DNA of 15,664 bases from Clostridium_Z sp040797585 (GTDB lineage: Bacteria > Bacillota > Clostridia > Clostridiales > Clostridiaceae): positions 1-15,664 of the forward strand of contig NZ_JBFNEO010000050.1 of the NCBI RefSeq assembly GCF_040797585.1, in the 5' to 3' direction. Below the pieces are notes generated by a model. The model was given only the letters and a program-made list of their open reading frames with translations. It ran no database searches and was not told the DNA's origin. Shown here piece after piece: positions 6,724 to 13,368 of the stretch; position 1 is the first letter of the stretch, and every line of letters begins with the position of its first letter. The translations under genes and the position numbers were made by a program.

Positions 6724-7902
6724 ATGAGAGAAGTATTTATAGTTAGTGGAGTCAGAACAGCTATAGGAGCCTTTGGAGGAGGACTTAAGGATGTTCCGGC
6801 AGTTGATTTGGGAGCTTTAGTTATTAAAGAAGCATTAAATAGAGCGGGAATAAAAGGTGAAGAAGTTAACGAAGTTATAATGGGAAATGTTCTTCAAGGG
6901 GGTCTTGGTCAAAATCCAGCAAGACAGGCTGCGGTGAAAGCAGGTCTTCCAGAAGAAGTTTCTGCAATGACAATAAATAAAGTTTGTGGATCTGGTCTTA
7001 GAGCTGTAAGTCTTGCAGCTCAAATGATACTTGCAGGAGATTGTGATGTAGTTGTTGCAGGTGGTATGGAGAATATGTCAAGAGCTCCTTTTGTTCTTGA
7101 TAGTGCAAGATGGGGACAAAGAATGGGAAATGGTACCATGGTTGATGAGATGATAAAAGATGGGCTATGGGATGCTTTTAATGATTATCATATGGGAATA
7201 ACAGCAGAGAACATAGCAGAAAAATGGGAGATATCAAGGGAAGAGCAGGATAAATTTGCTGTTGAATCTCAGTTAAAGGCTGAAAGAGCTATAAAGAATG
7301 GAGAATTTAAAGAAGAGATAGTACCAGTAGTGATTCCTCAAAGAAAAGGTGATCCTATAATTTTTGATACAGATGAATTTCCTAAGTTTGGATCAAGTTT
7401 TGAGAAAATAAGCAAATTAAGACCTGCCTTTAAGAAAGGTGGAACAGTTACAGCAGCTAATGCCTCAGGAATAAATGATGGTGCAGCAGTAGTGGTGGTT
7501 ATGAGCAAAGAAAAAGTTGAAGAGCTTAAATTAACACCTTTAGCTAAAATAGTATCTTATGGATCAAAGGGGCTAGATCCATCAATAATGGGGTACGGAC
7601 CAGTAGCATCTTCAAAGGAAGCTTTAAAGAAAGCTAATTTAAACATTGAAGATATAGATATAATAGAGGCAAATGAGGCTTTTGCAGCTCAAAGTTTAGC
7701 TGTAGCTAGAGATTTGAAATTAGATATGGAAAAGGTTAACCTAAATGGAGGAGCTATAGCACTTGGACATCCAATAGGAGCATCAGGAGCTAGAATATTA
7801 GTTACCTTACTTCACATAATGAAGAAAAAGGATGCTAAGAGAGGGTTAGCTACTCTTTGTATAGGTGGAGGAATGGGAACAGCTCTTATAGTAGAAAGAT
7901 AA
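6724..7902 (+). CDS. thlA: Acetyl-CoA C-acetyltransferase (thiolase)
   Basis: Condenses two acetyl-CoA to acetoacetyl-CoA (the biosynthetic direction), the entry to butyrate or butanol-type fermentation in clostridia. At 392 residues it matches the family. Catalytic residues are C88 in NKVCGSG (86-91), H349 in GHPIGASGA (348-356), C379 in CIGGGMG (379-385) and NEAF at 317-320. The sequence resembles C. acetobutylicum ThlA throughout, for example GLWDAFNDYHMGITAENIAE at 147-166. Position 77, a V in that enzyme and part of its redox-switch region, is E here. The ribosome site is a GGGGG run near 6711-6715, 8-9 bases before ATG 6724. It is alone between two hairpins, so it is probably monocistronic with its own control. 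Confidence 0.96.
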   Translation: MREVFIVSGVRTAIGAFGGGLKDVPAVDLGALVIKEALNRAGIKGEEVNEVIMGNVLQGGLGQNPARQAAVKAGLPEEVSAMTINKVCGSGLRAVSLAAQMILAGDCDVVVAGGMENMSRAPFVLDSARWGQRMGNGTMVDEMIKDGLWDAFNDYHMGITAENIAEKWEISREEQDKFAVESQLKAERAIKNGEFKEEIVPVVIPQRKGDPIIFDTDEFPKFGSSFEKISKLRPAFKKGGTVTAANASGINDGAAVVVVMSKEKVEELKLTPLAKIVSYGSKGLDPSIMGYGPVASSKEALKKANLNIEDIDIIEANEAFAAQSLAVARDLKLDMEKVNLNGGAIALGHPIGASGARILVTLLHIMKKKDAKRGLATLCIGGGMGTALIVER

Positions 7903-7936
7903 TAAATAATAGAAAATTTTTATAAAGTAGTAAAAG

Positions 7937-7980
7937 ATATAATCCTAGATTTTTTTAAGATCTAGGATTATATTTTTCTT
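7937..7980 (+). terminator. Strong intrinsic terminator after thlA
   Basis: ATATAATCCTAGAT (7937-7950) pairs perfectly over 14 bp with ATCTAGGATTATAT (7960-7973) around a 9-base loop. The tail TTTTCTT follows directly. This separates thlA transcription from the ATP synthase operon. Confidence 0.93.
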
Positions 7981-8131
7981 CATTTTTAGAATAAGCCCAT
8001 TAGTTTGGGGAAACTTAAATATATGTTAATTATTTATTTAAAAAAAATATATATTATACATAAAAAGATTAGTATAAAATCATCCTAATACCCTGTATAT
8101 AAAGGTTTATATATAAAATAAAATTAAATAA

Positions 8132-8159
8132 TTGCATAATTTATGTAAAAGTTATGCAA
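8132..8159. repeat. Inverted repeat TTGCATAA-N12-TTATGCAA
   Basis: Perfect 8-base arms at 8132-8139 and 8152-8159 lie about 340 bases before atpI. The site could be an operator or a hairpin. It has the same arm length and spacing as the repeat at 3636-3663, but different bases. Confidence 0.4.
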
Positions 8160-8437
8160 CACTATATTGTAATGTTAATTAAACATCTTATAAAAAGCTA
8201 TACAATTGGAGTGAAAAACGTTTTAATAGGACTTATATATTGGTATAGAAAGAATTGAAAGAAAGGAATTCGAAAAAATAAATTTAGAATTTTCTAAAAA
8301 AAGAATGATAACTGTTCAAGATATTTGCAAGTAATGTAAACATGAATGTCAGAGAGATATTTAGACTAATCATAATAAAAAATACTTAAAATGAGGAGAA
8401 ATTGAGCAATAACAAGAAATATCAACGAATATTAGGT

Positions 8438-8466
8438 TTTATTCATAGGATAAGCTATTATATAAT
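8438..8466 (+). promoter_or_regulatory. Probable promoter of the atp operon
   Basis: TTTATT (8438-8443), a 17-base spacer and a perfect TATAAT (8461-8466) lie just before atpI. Transcription would start near 8473, with a leader of about 22 bases that just holds the atpI ribosome site. The -35 is weak (3 of 6). Promoters further upstream, such as TACAAT at 8201, cannot be excluded. Confidence 0.5.
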
Positions 8467-8494
8467 GAACAAGTAACAGAGCAAGGGGGAGAAA

Positions 8495-8857
8495 ATGCAA
8501 AAAGAGGTAAAGAATCTTATAAGTGTAGTTATGAAATATGACATAAGTATAGCTTTCATTACCGCGCTGGTAATAGCTATATTATATAATATAGCTTATT
8601 CATTTGTATTTATATTAGGTCTAATTATAGGATTATTAAATTTCATTGTTAATTCAATGACATTAGACTATATTCTAACTAAAAAAGGAAAAAGTCCAAT
8701 TTTAAATTTAGTAAGCCTTTTTTTAAGAAGTTCTATTATATGTTTAATAGGAATAATTCTTTTTACATATAATAAATATTATTTGATAGTATACATAATT
8801 GGTGCAATAAGTCATTTTATTGGAATATTTTTATATGCTATCAAGATTAAAAAATAG
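8495..8857 (+). CDS. atpI: ATP synthase accessory protein I
   Basis: Small membrane protein of 120 residues with four predicted helices (about 18-36, 37-58, 70-91 and 96-117). LGLIIGLLNFIVNS (41-54) resembles the conserved Gly/Asn segment of the AtpI family. It is not part of the mature synthase; in other bacteria it helps c-ring assembly and has been linked to Mg2+ supply. Sequence conservation in this family is low, so the call rests mainly on its position as first gene of a complete atp operon, its size and its topology. AAGGGGGAG (8483-8491) precedes ATG 8495. The gene atpB starts 21 bases after its stop. Confidence 0.82.
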   Translation: MQKEVKNLISVVMKYDISIAFITALVIAILYNIAYSFVFILGLIIGLLNFIVNSMTLDYILTKKGKSPILNLVSLFLRSSIICLIGIILFTYNKYYLIVYIIGAISHFIGIFLYAIKIKK

Positions 8858-8878
8858 ATTAAGAGGGGAAGTGATTAT

Positions 8879-9559
8879 TTGGGAGCAGTAGAAAGTCTTT
8901 ATTCTTTTGATATTGGAGGATTAACCTTTAATATAACCCCCTACTTAGTTATACAGTGGGTGATAATTCTAATCATAGCTTTTATATCACTCTGGTTAAC
9001 TAGAAGTCTAAAAGAAATTCCAGGTAAAAAACAAAATGTTGCAGAATTATTTGTTGAATCAGTTACAAAGGTTGTATCTGAAAATATGGGAGAAAATTTT
9101 GTAGGTTTTGTACCTTTCATAGGAGCATTAGGTATATATTTATTATCTATGAATATGACTGGATTATTTGGAGTAGCTCCACCAACGAAAGATTATAGTG
9201 TTGCCCTTAGTGTAGCAGCAATAAGCTTTATAGTAATTCAAGCTTATGCAATTAAAAAATTAGGAATAATACATTACTTTACTGGATATGCTAAACCTTT
9301 TGCTTTTATGTTACCACTTAATATTATGGAGAGAATCATGCTTCCTCTATCTTTAAGTTTAAGATTATTTGGAAATATGCTTTCAGCAACCATAATAATG
9401 GAGCTTTTATATGAGGCCTTAGGCCACGTATCATGGATTGCACAAATTGGAATACCAGTCCCACTACATTTTTATTTTGATATTTTTGATGGAACAATTC
9501 AAATGGTTATATTTGTTATGTTAACAATGATAAATATTAAATTGTCAGTAGAGCATTAA
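8879..9559 (+). CDS. atpB: ATP synthase subunit a (Fo)
   Basis: Fo stator subunit of 226 residues that forms the ion half-channels beside the c-ring. The essential arginine is R162 in SLSLRLFGNMLSA (158-170), equivalent to E. coli R210. The terminal helix pair carries FDGTIQMVIFVMLTM (203-217) with the family Gln at 208. Five or so membrane helices are visible (about 23-40, 75-98, 107-125, 140-180 and 205-222). The start is TTG 8879: GAGGGG (8863-8868) lies 10 bases upstream and the GTG at 8871 is out of frame. At 226 residues it is short compared with E. coli (271) but usual for Firmicutes. Confidence 0.96.
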   Translation: MGAVESLYSFDIGGLTFNITPYLVIQWVIILIIAFISLWLTRSLKEIPGKKQNVAELFVESVTKVVSENMGENFVGFVPFIGALGIYLLSMNMTGLFGVAPPTKDYSVALSVAAISFIVIQAYAIKKLGIIHYFTGYAKPFAFMLPLNIMERIMLPLSLSLRLFGNMLSATIIMELLYEALGHVSWIAQIGIPVPLHFYFDIFDGTIQMVIFVMLTMINIKLSVEH

Positions 9560-9578
9560 AATTAAAACATGTATTTTT

Positions 9579-9596
9579 AAGGAGGAATTATTTATG
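9579..9596 (+). promoter_or_regulatory. Near-consensus ribosome binding site of atpE
   Basis: AAGGAGG (9579-9585) lies 8 bases before ATG 9594 in an unstructured A/T-rich context. It is the strongest site in the Fo part of the operon, fitting the need for about ten c subunits per complex. Confidence 0.7.
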
Positions 9597-9836
9597 AATC
9601 AATATTTTGTATTAGGAATGTCAGCATTAGCAGCAGGATTAGCTGTTCTTACAGGAATAGGAGCTGGAATAGGAATAGGAAATGCAACTGGTAAGGCAGT
9701 TGAAGGAATATCAAGACAACCAGAGGCATCAGGTAAAATAACATCTGCATTAATTATAGGTGCTGGTTTCGCGGAAGCAACAGCTATATATGGATTATTG
9801 GTATCTATATTATTAATTTTCGTAGGATTAAAGTAA
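9594..9836 (+). CDS. atpE: ATP synthase subunit c (Fo rotor ring)
   Basis: Proteolipid hairpin of 80 residues. Helix 1 (about 5-30) has an intact GxGxGxGxG packing motif at 21-29, the polar loop is RQPEA (41-45), and helix 2 (about 52-78) carries the ion-binding carboxylate E61. Coupling ion: in the Na+ ring of Ilyobacter tartaricus the site uses Q32, E65, S66 and Y70; the aligned residues here are I28, E61, A62 and Y66. Loss of the Gln and Ser ligands points to H+ coupling. The gene has the strongest ribosome site nearby and is followed by a perfect 14-bp hairpin in a 101-base gap before atpF. Both fit the high stoichiometry needed for this subunit. Confidence 0.97.
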   Translation: MNQYFVLGMSALAAGLAVLTGIGAGIGIGNATGKAVEGISRQPEASGKITSALIIGAGFAEATAIYGLLVSILLIFVGLK

Positions 9837-9852
9837 AATATTAGATTTTCAA

Positions 9853-9885
9853 TTAGCTACTTTACTCATGTAGTAAAGTAGCTAA
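9853..9885 (+). other. Perfect 14-bp hairpin between atpE and atpF
   Basis: TTAGCTACTTTACT (9853-9866) and AGTAAAGTAGCTAA (9872-9885) are exact reverse complements around a 5-base loop. There is no T-run directly after it, so it is more likely an mRNA-stabilising 3' end or processing element, or a partial attenuator, than a full terminator; the synthase genes continue downstream. Confidence 0.75.
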
Positions 9886-9908
9886 CTATTAATTTTATAG
9901 GCAGATAA

Positions 9909-9926
9909 AAGCCTGAAAGGAGGCTT
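9909..9926 (+). promoter_or_regulatory. Hairpin over the atpF ribosome binding site
   Basis: AAGCCT (9909-9914) pairs with AGGCTT (9921-9926). The loop GAAAGG and the AGG of the 3' arm together make up the AAAGGAGG (9916-9923) site of atpF. GCCT (9911-9914) could instead pair with AGGC at 9899-9902, freeing the site. The distance to ATG 9938 is a long 14 bases. Confidence 0.45.
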
Positions 9927-9937
9927 ATAAGTATAGT

Positions 9938-10420
9938 ATGGGAGAAATATTTGCACCTGATATGTTATTTTATATAATTAACTTTGTAATTCTCTACTTA
10001 GTTCTTAAATATTTGTTATTTGATAGAGTCAAGGAAATAATGGAAAGTAGAAAAGAAAAAGTAGTGAGTGATATAAATTCTGCTAAGTTAAATAGAGAGC
10101 AAGCAGAAAAGCTTATTGAAGAAGGTAAGTTAGAGCTTAAAAAGGTTAAGGAACAAGGTAAGGGACTTACTAAAACCTATAAAACTAAAGCAGAAAGCTT
10201 ATATGATGAGATAGTTGGAGATGCAAAAAAAGAAGCAGATGCTATTTTAGAAAGAGCTAAAATTGAAATAGATAGAGAAAAGCATAAAGCAGAAGATCAA
10301 ATAAAGAGTCAATCAGTAAATCTTGCCATAGAGATGGCATCTAAGGCATTACAGGATTCCTTAGATAAGGAAAGTCATAAAAAGCTTATAGATGATTTTA
10401 TAGCCAGGGTAGGTAATTAG
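9938..10420 (+). CDS. atpF: ATP synthase subunit b (stator stalk)
   Basis: Peripheral-stalk subunit of 160 residues. One membrane anchor (about 9-28) starts after APD, followed by a long, highly charged helix (about 30-135) that dimerises, and a C-terminal segment (126-157) that contacts the delta subunit at the top of F1. There is only one b-type gene, so the stalk is probably a homodimer. ATG 9938 is the only start available: no ATG, GTG or TTG lies in frame between it and the ribosome site AAAGGAGG (9916-9923), whose 14-base spacing is unusually long. A small hairpin covers that site. The stop is two bases before the atpH start. Confidence 0.95.
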   Translation: MGEIFAPDMLFYIINFVILYLVLKYLLFDRVKEIMESRKEKVVSDINSAKLNREQAEKLIEEGKLELKKVKEQGKGLTKTYKTKAESLYDEIVGDAKKEADAILERAKIEIDREKHKAEDQIKSQSVNLAIEMASKALQDSLDKESHKKLIDDFIARVGN

Positions 10421-10422
10421 TA

Positions 10423-10962
10423 ATGTATGAATATTTAGACAGAAGATATGCTTTGGCTCTTTATCAAGTTGCAGAGGAAAAAGGAAAGGTTGAAGAGTAT
10501 CTACAGGATTTAAGAGAAATTGTAGATACAATAGAAAATAGTGAGGATTTTAAGCAAATCATAAGACATCCTCAAATAACAACCACAAGAAAAAAACAAA
10601 CATTTATAAAAATTTTCAAAAGCCATATAGATGAAGAATTGCTATCTTTTTTACTTATATTAATAGAAAAAGATAGAATATTATATTTAAAAGAAAAGCT
10701 TATAGAAATGGAGAAAATCCATTTAGAAAGACATAATAAGCTTGAGGCATTGATTAAAAGTGTGATTCCTTTAGATGATAATCAAAAAGAATTACTAAAA
10801 CAAAAGCTAAATATAATGTATGACAAAGAAATAATACTAAAAGAGGAATTAGATAATTCTATTTTAGGTGGCTTATATGTTAGAGTAGGAAATGATGTTA
10901 TTGATGGAACAATCAAATCTAAGTTAGGTGAGATGAAGAAGCTAGCACTGAGCAGAGAATAG
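10423..10962 (+). CDS. atpH: ATP synthase subunit delta (F1)
   Basis: Connects the crown of F1 to the b stalk (OSCP homologue). It has 179 residues. The N-terminal helical domain starts YLDRRYALALYQVAEEKGK (4-22), typical of the family, and the C-terminal signature ILGGLYVRVGNDVIDGTI runs over 147-164. Only two bases separate the start from the stop of atpF. The weak AGGGTAGGT (10406-10414) lies inside atpF, so translation is probably coupled to it, suiting their joint assembly. The gene ends 11 bases before atpA, the latter read from its ATG. Confidence 0.95.
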   Translation: MYEYLDRRYALALYQVAEEKGKVEEYLQDLREIVDTIENSEDFKQIIRHPQITTTRKKQTFIKIFKSHIDEELLSFLLILIEKDRILYLKEKLIEMEKIHLERHNKLEALIKSVIPLDDNQKELLKQKLNIMYDKEIILKEELDNSILGGLYVRVGNDVIDGTIKSKLGEMKKLALSRE

Positions 10963-10976
10963 AGGTGAAAGGTATG
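10961..10976 (+). promoter_or_regulatory. atpA ribosome binding site that fixes the ATG start
   Basis: AGAGGTG (10961-10967) lies 6 bases before ATG 10974. The in-frame GTG at 10965-10967 is part of this site and is unlikely to be the start. Confidence 0.75.
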
Positions 10977-12482
10977 AATATAAAGCCAGAAGAGATTACT
11001 TCTATTATAAGAAGTGAGATACAAAGATATGAAAAGAAAATAGAAACCATAGACTCTGGTACTATAGTGCAAATAGGTGATGGTATATCAAGGGTTTATG
11101 GATTAGATGATTGTATGGAAGGGGAACTTTTAGAGTTTCCAAATGGAGTATATGGAATGGCCCTAAACCTTGAACAGGATAATGTAGGTTGCGTTCTTTT
11201 AGGACCAGAAAAGGGAATAAAAGAAGGGGATATAGTAAAGCGAACTGGCAAAATTGTTGAAGTACCAGTAGGTGAGGCTCTTATAGGTAGAGTTGTTGAT
11301 TCCCTCGGAAACCCTATAGATGATAAGGGTCCTATAAAATCATCAGGAGTACGTGAGATAGAAGTCCCAGCTCCAGGGGTTATAGAAAGACAATCGGTTA
11401 AGGAACCATTACAAACAGGAATAAAAGCTATTGATTCTATGATACCTATAGGTAAAGGACAGAGAGAGCTTATAATAGGGGATAGACAAACAGGTAAAAC
11501 TGCCCTAGCTTTAGATGCAATTCTTAACCAAAAAGGTAAGGATGTTATATGTATATACGTAGCTATAGGTCAGAAGCAATCCACTGTTGCTCATATAGTT
11601 AACACTCTTACAGAAATGGGAGCTATGGATTATACAATAGTAGTAGCATCTACAGCATCAGATACAGCACCACTACAGTTTATAGCTCCTTATGCAGGAT
11701 GTAGTATGGGTGAATATTTCATGAATAAGGGTAAAGATGTACTAATAATATATGATGATCTTTCAAAGCATGCTGTTGCTTATAGAACAATGTCATTATT
11801 ACTTAGGAGACCACCAGGAAGAGAAGCTTACCCAGGAGATGTATTCTTTATTCACTCAAGACTTCTTGAAAGAGCAGCAAGGCTATCACAAAAACTTGGA
11901 GGAGGATCTTTAACAGCTCTTCCAATAATAGAAACCTTAGCAGGAGACGTTACAGCTTATATACCAACTAACGTTATATCAATAACAGATGGACAGATAT
12001 TCCTTGAGGCTGAACTATTCCACGGAGGATTAAAACCAGCAGTTAATGCAGGTATATCAGTTTCAAGAGTTGGAGGAAATGCACAAATTAAAGCTATGAA
12101 ACAAGTTTCAGGAACATTAAGACTTGAACTTGCTCAATATAGAGAATTGGCAGCCTTTGCTCAATTTGGATCAGACCTTGATAAGGAAGCTAAGAAGAGG
12201 CTAGAAAAGGGTAAGAGATTAATAGAAATATTAAAACAAGATCAATATGAACCTATGCCAGTAGAAAAGCAAATAATGATACTTTATGCTGGAGTTAATG
12301 ATCATTTAATGGATATACCAGTATCTAGAATAAGAAAATTTGAGAGAGAGTTATTAGAGTATATGGATACGCATCATAGAGAACTTGGAAAATCAATAGT
12401 AGAAGTAGGAACTTTAACTGATGAATTAAAGTCCAAATTAGATGAGTCTATAGCTGAATTTAAGAAAATCTTTATAGCTTAG
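10974..12482 (+). CDS. atpA: ATP synthase subunit alpha (F1)
   Basis: Non-catalytic nucleotide-binding subunit of the alpha3beta3 hexamer. It has 502 residues when read from ATG 10974, beginning MNIKPEEITSIIRSEI, the usual alpha N-terminus. Domains: N-terminal beta barrel (about 25-92), nucleotide-binding domain with P-loop GDRQTGKT (169-176) and Walker B DVLIIYDD (255-262), and C-terminal helical bundle (about 380-502). R365 in VSRVGG (363-368) is the arginine finger that reaches the catalytic site on beta. An upstream in-frame GTG (10965) would add three residues but lies in the ribosome site. The gene atpG follows after 19 bases. All motifs are intact. Confidence 0.98.
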   Translation: MNIKPEEITSIIRSEIQRYEKKIETIDSGTIVQIGDGISRVYGLDDCMEGELLEFPNGVYGMALNLEQDNVGCVLLGPEKGIKEGDIVKRTGKIVEVPVGEALIGRVVDSLGNPIDDKGPIKSSGVREIEVPAPGVIERQSVKEPLQTGIKAIDSMIPIGKGQRELIIGDRQTGKTALALDAILNQKGKDVICIYVAIGQKQSTVAHIVNTLTEMGAMDYTIVVASTASDTAPLQFIAPYAGCSMGEYFMNKGKDVLIIYDDLSKHAVAYRTMSLLLRRPPGREAYPGDVFFIHSRLLERAARLSQKLGGGSLTALPIIETLAGDVTAYIPTNVISITDGQIFLEAELFHGGLKPAVNAGISVSRVGGNAQIKAMKQVSGTLRLELAQYRELAAFAQFGSDLDKEAKKRLEKGKRLIEILKQDQYEPMPVEKQIMILYAGVNDHLMDIPVSRIRKFERELLEYMDTHHRELGKSIVEVGTLTDELKSKLDESIAEFKKIFIA

Positions 12483-12501
12483 GCTTTTAGGAGGTGATAA
12501 T

Positions 12502-13353
12502 GTGGCAGGAGCAGGACTTATTGCAATTAAGAGAAGAATTAAGTCTGTAACTAATACCAAGAAAATAACAAAGGCTATGGGATTGGTTGCCACATCCAAG
12601 TTAAAAAGAAGTAGAGGGAGAATGGCTATAGTTGAGGAATATCATAATAGCTTAGAGAAAACAACAGAAACCATACTTAATGCCCTTGAAACTAAGGATC
12701 ACTCTTTCATAAAAGGAAATAAATCAGATAAAAAGCTTTATATTATTTTGACTTCAGATACAGGTCTTTGTGGAGGATATAATGGTTTAATTATATCCTC
12801 TGCCATTGAGAGTATAAGGGAAGATAGAGAAAACTCCCTTATAATAATTGTAGGTCAGAAGGGAAGAGGATATATTAAAAAATCTTCAATAGATACAATA
12901 GCAGAATATGTGGAAATACCAGATATACCTACTATAAAGGAATCAGGAACCTTATTTAACCATGCTATTAAGCTATATAATAATGAAGAGGTTGGGGAAG
13001 TAAATGTTGTTTATAATAAATTTATTTCTCCAGTAAAACAACTTCCAGTAGTGGAGAGAATTCTTCCATTAAGTGTAGGAGAAGCGGAATTTAAGGATAA
13101 CTTAATAATAGAACCTTCTCCAAAGGCTATAGCTGAAGAGGTTATGCTAATGTATTTAAAAAGTAAGATTTATCTGTGTATGATGAGTGGTAAATGTAGT
13201 GAACATTCTGCTAGAATGACTGCAATGGATGGAGCAACAAAGAACGCCAATGATATATTAGATAAGCTTAAGTTACAATATAACAGAATAAGACAAAGTG
13301 CTATAACTCAAGAAATATCAGAGATAGTTGGTGGAGCAGAAGCACAAAAGTAG
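12502..13353 (+). CDS. atpG: ATP synthase subunit gamma (F1 central stalk)
   Basis: The rotating shaft of F1, 283 residues. The N-terminal helix AIKRRIKSVTNTKKITKAM (8-26) and the C-terminal helix ending AITQEISEIVGGAEA (267-281) form the coiled coil inside the alpha3beta3 ring. The conserved SEHSARMTAMDGATKNA is at 233-249, and the Rossmann-like middle part includes SDTGLCGGYN (85-94). The start is GTG 12502: AGGAGGTGAT (12489-12498) lies at the right distance, and the ATG at 12500 is in another frame. No insertion or redox-control Cys pair of the chloroplast type is seen. Confidence 0.97.
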   Translation: MAGAGLIAIKRRIKSVTNTKKITKAMGLVATSKLKRSRGRMAIVEEYHNSLEKTTETILNALETKDHSFIKGNKSDKKLYIILTSDTGLCGGYNGLIISSAIESIREDRENSLIIIVGQKGRGYIKKSSIDTIAEYVEIPDIPTIKESGTLFNHAIKLYNNEEVGEVNVVYNKFISPVKQLPVVERILPLSVGEAEFKDNLIIEPSPKAIAEEVMLMYLKSKIYLCMMSGKCSEHSARMTAMDGATKNANDILDKLKLQYNRIRQSAITQEISEIVGGAEAQK

Positions 13354-13368
13354 TTAGGAGGAAAAGTT

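Larger units (their letters stand above)
7903..8494 (+). other. 592-base spacer between thlA and atpI
   Basis: Apart from the thlA terminator and the probable atp promoter at 8438-8466, no gene is supported in this stretch. It is very A/T-rich from 7981 to about 8200, with dyads at 8096-8113 (TATATAAA-GG-TTTATATA), 8132-8159 and 8283-8298 (TTTAGAA-TT-TTCTAAA). From 8207 to 8400 the composition is more gene-like, but every frame is broken. Two short translations, MKNVLIGLIYWYRKN at 8211-8258 and a Lys/Glu-rich stretch ending at 8334, look like possible remnants but match nothing firmly. Confidence 0.5.

Noticed and set aside
8163..8206. Alternative atp promoters with -10 boxes TATATT (8163-8168) or TACAAT (8201-8206)
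   Set aside because: Neither has a convincing -35 at 16-18 bases; the TATAAT at 8461 with 17-base spacing and a short leader is better, though not proven.
8211..8258. Short translation MKNVLIGLIYWYRKN that recalls the YidD N-terminus
   Set aside because: Only 15 codons, no ribosome site before the GTG, and no continuation of the YidD Cys/Pro-rich core in any frame afterwards.
8283..8298. TTTAGAA-TT-TTCTAAA dyad as a PerR/Fur-type box
   Set aside because: The spacing does not fit the 7-1-7 PerR pattern, and such short A/T-rich dyads are common in this sequence.
9594..9836. Sodium-coupled ATP synthase
   Set aside because: The c subunit lacks the Gln and Ser ligands of known Na+ rings.
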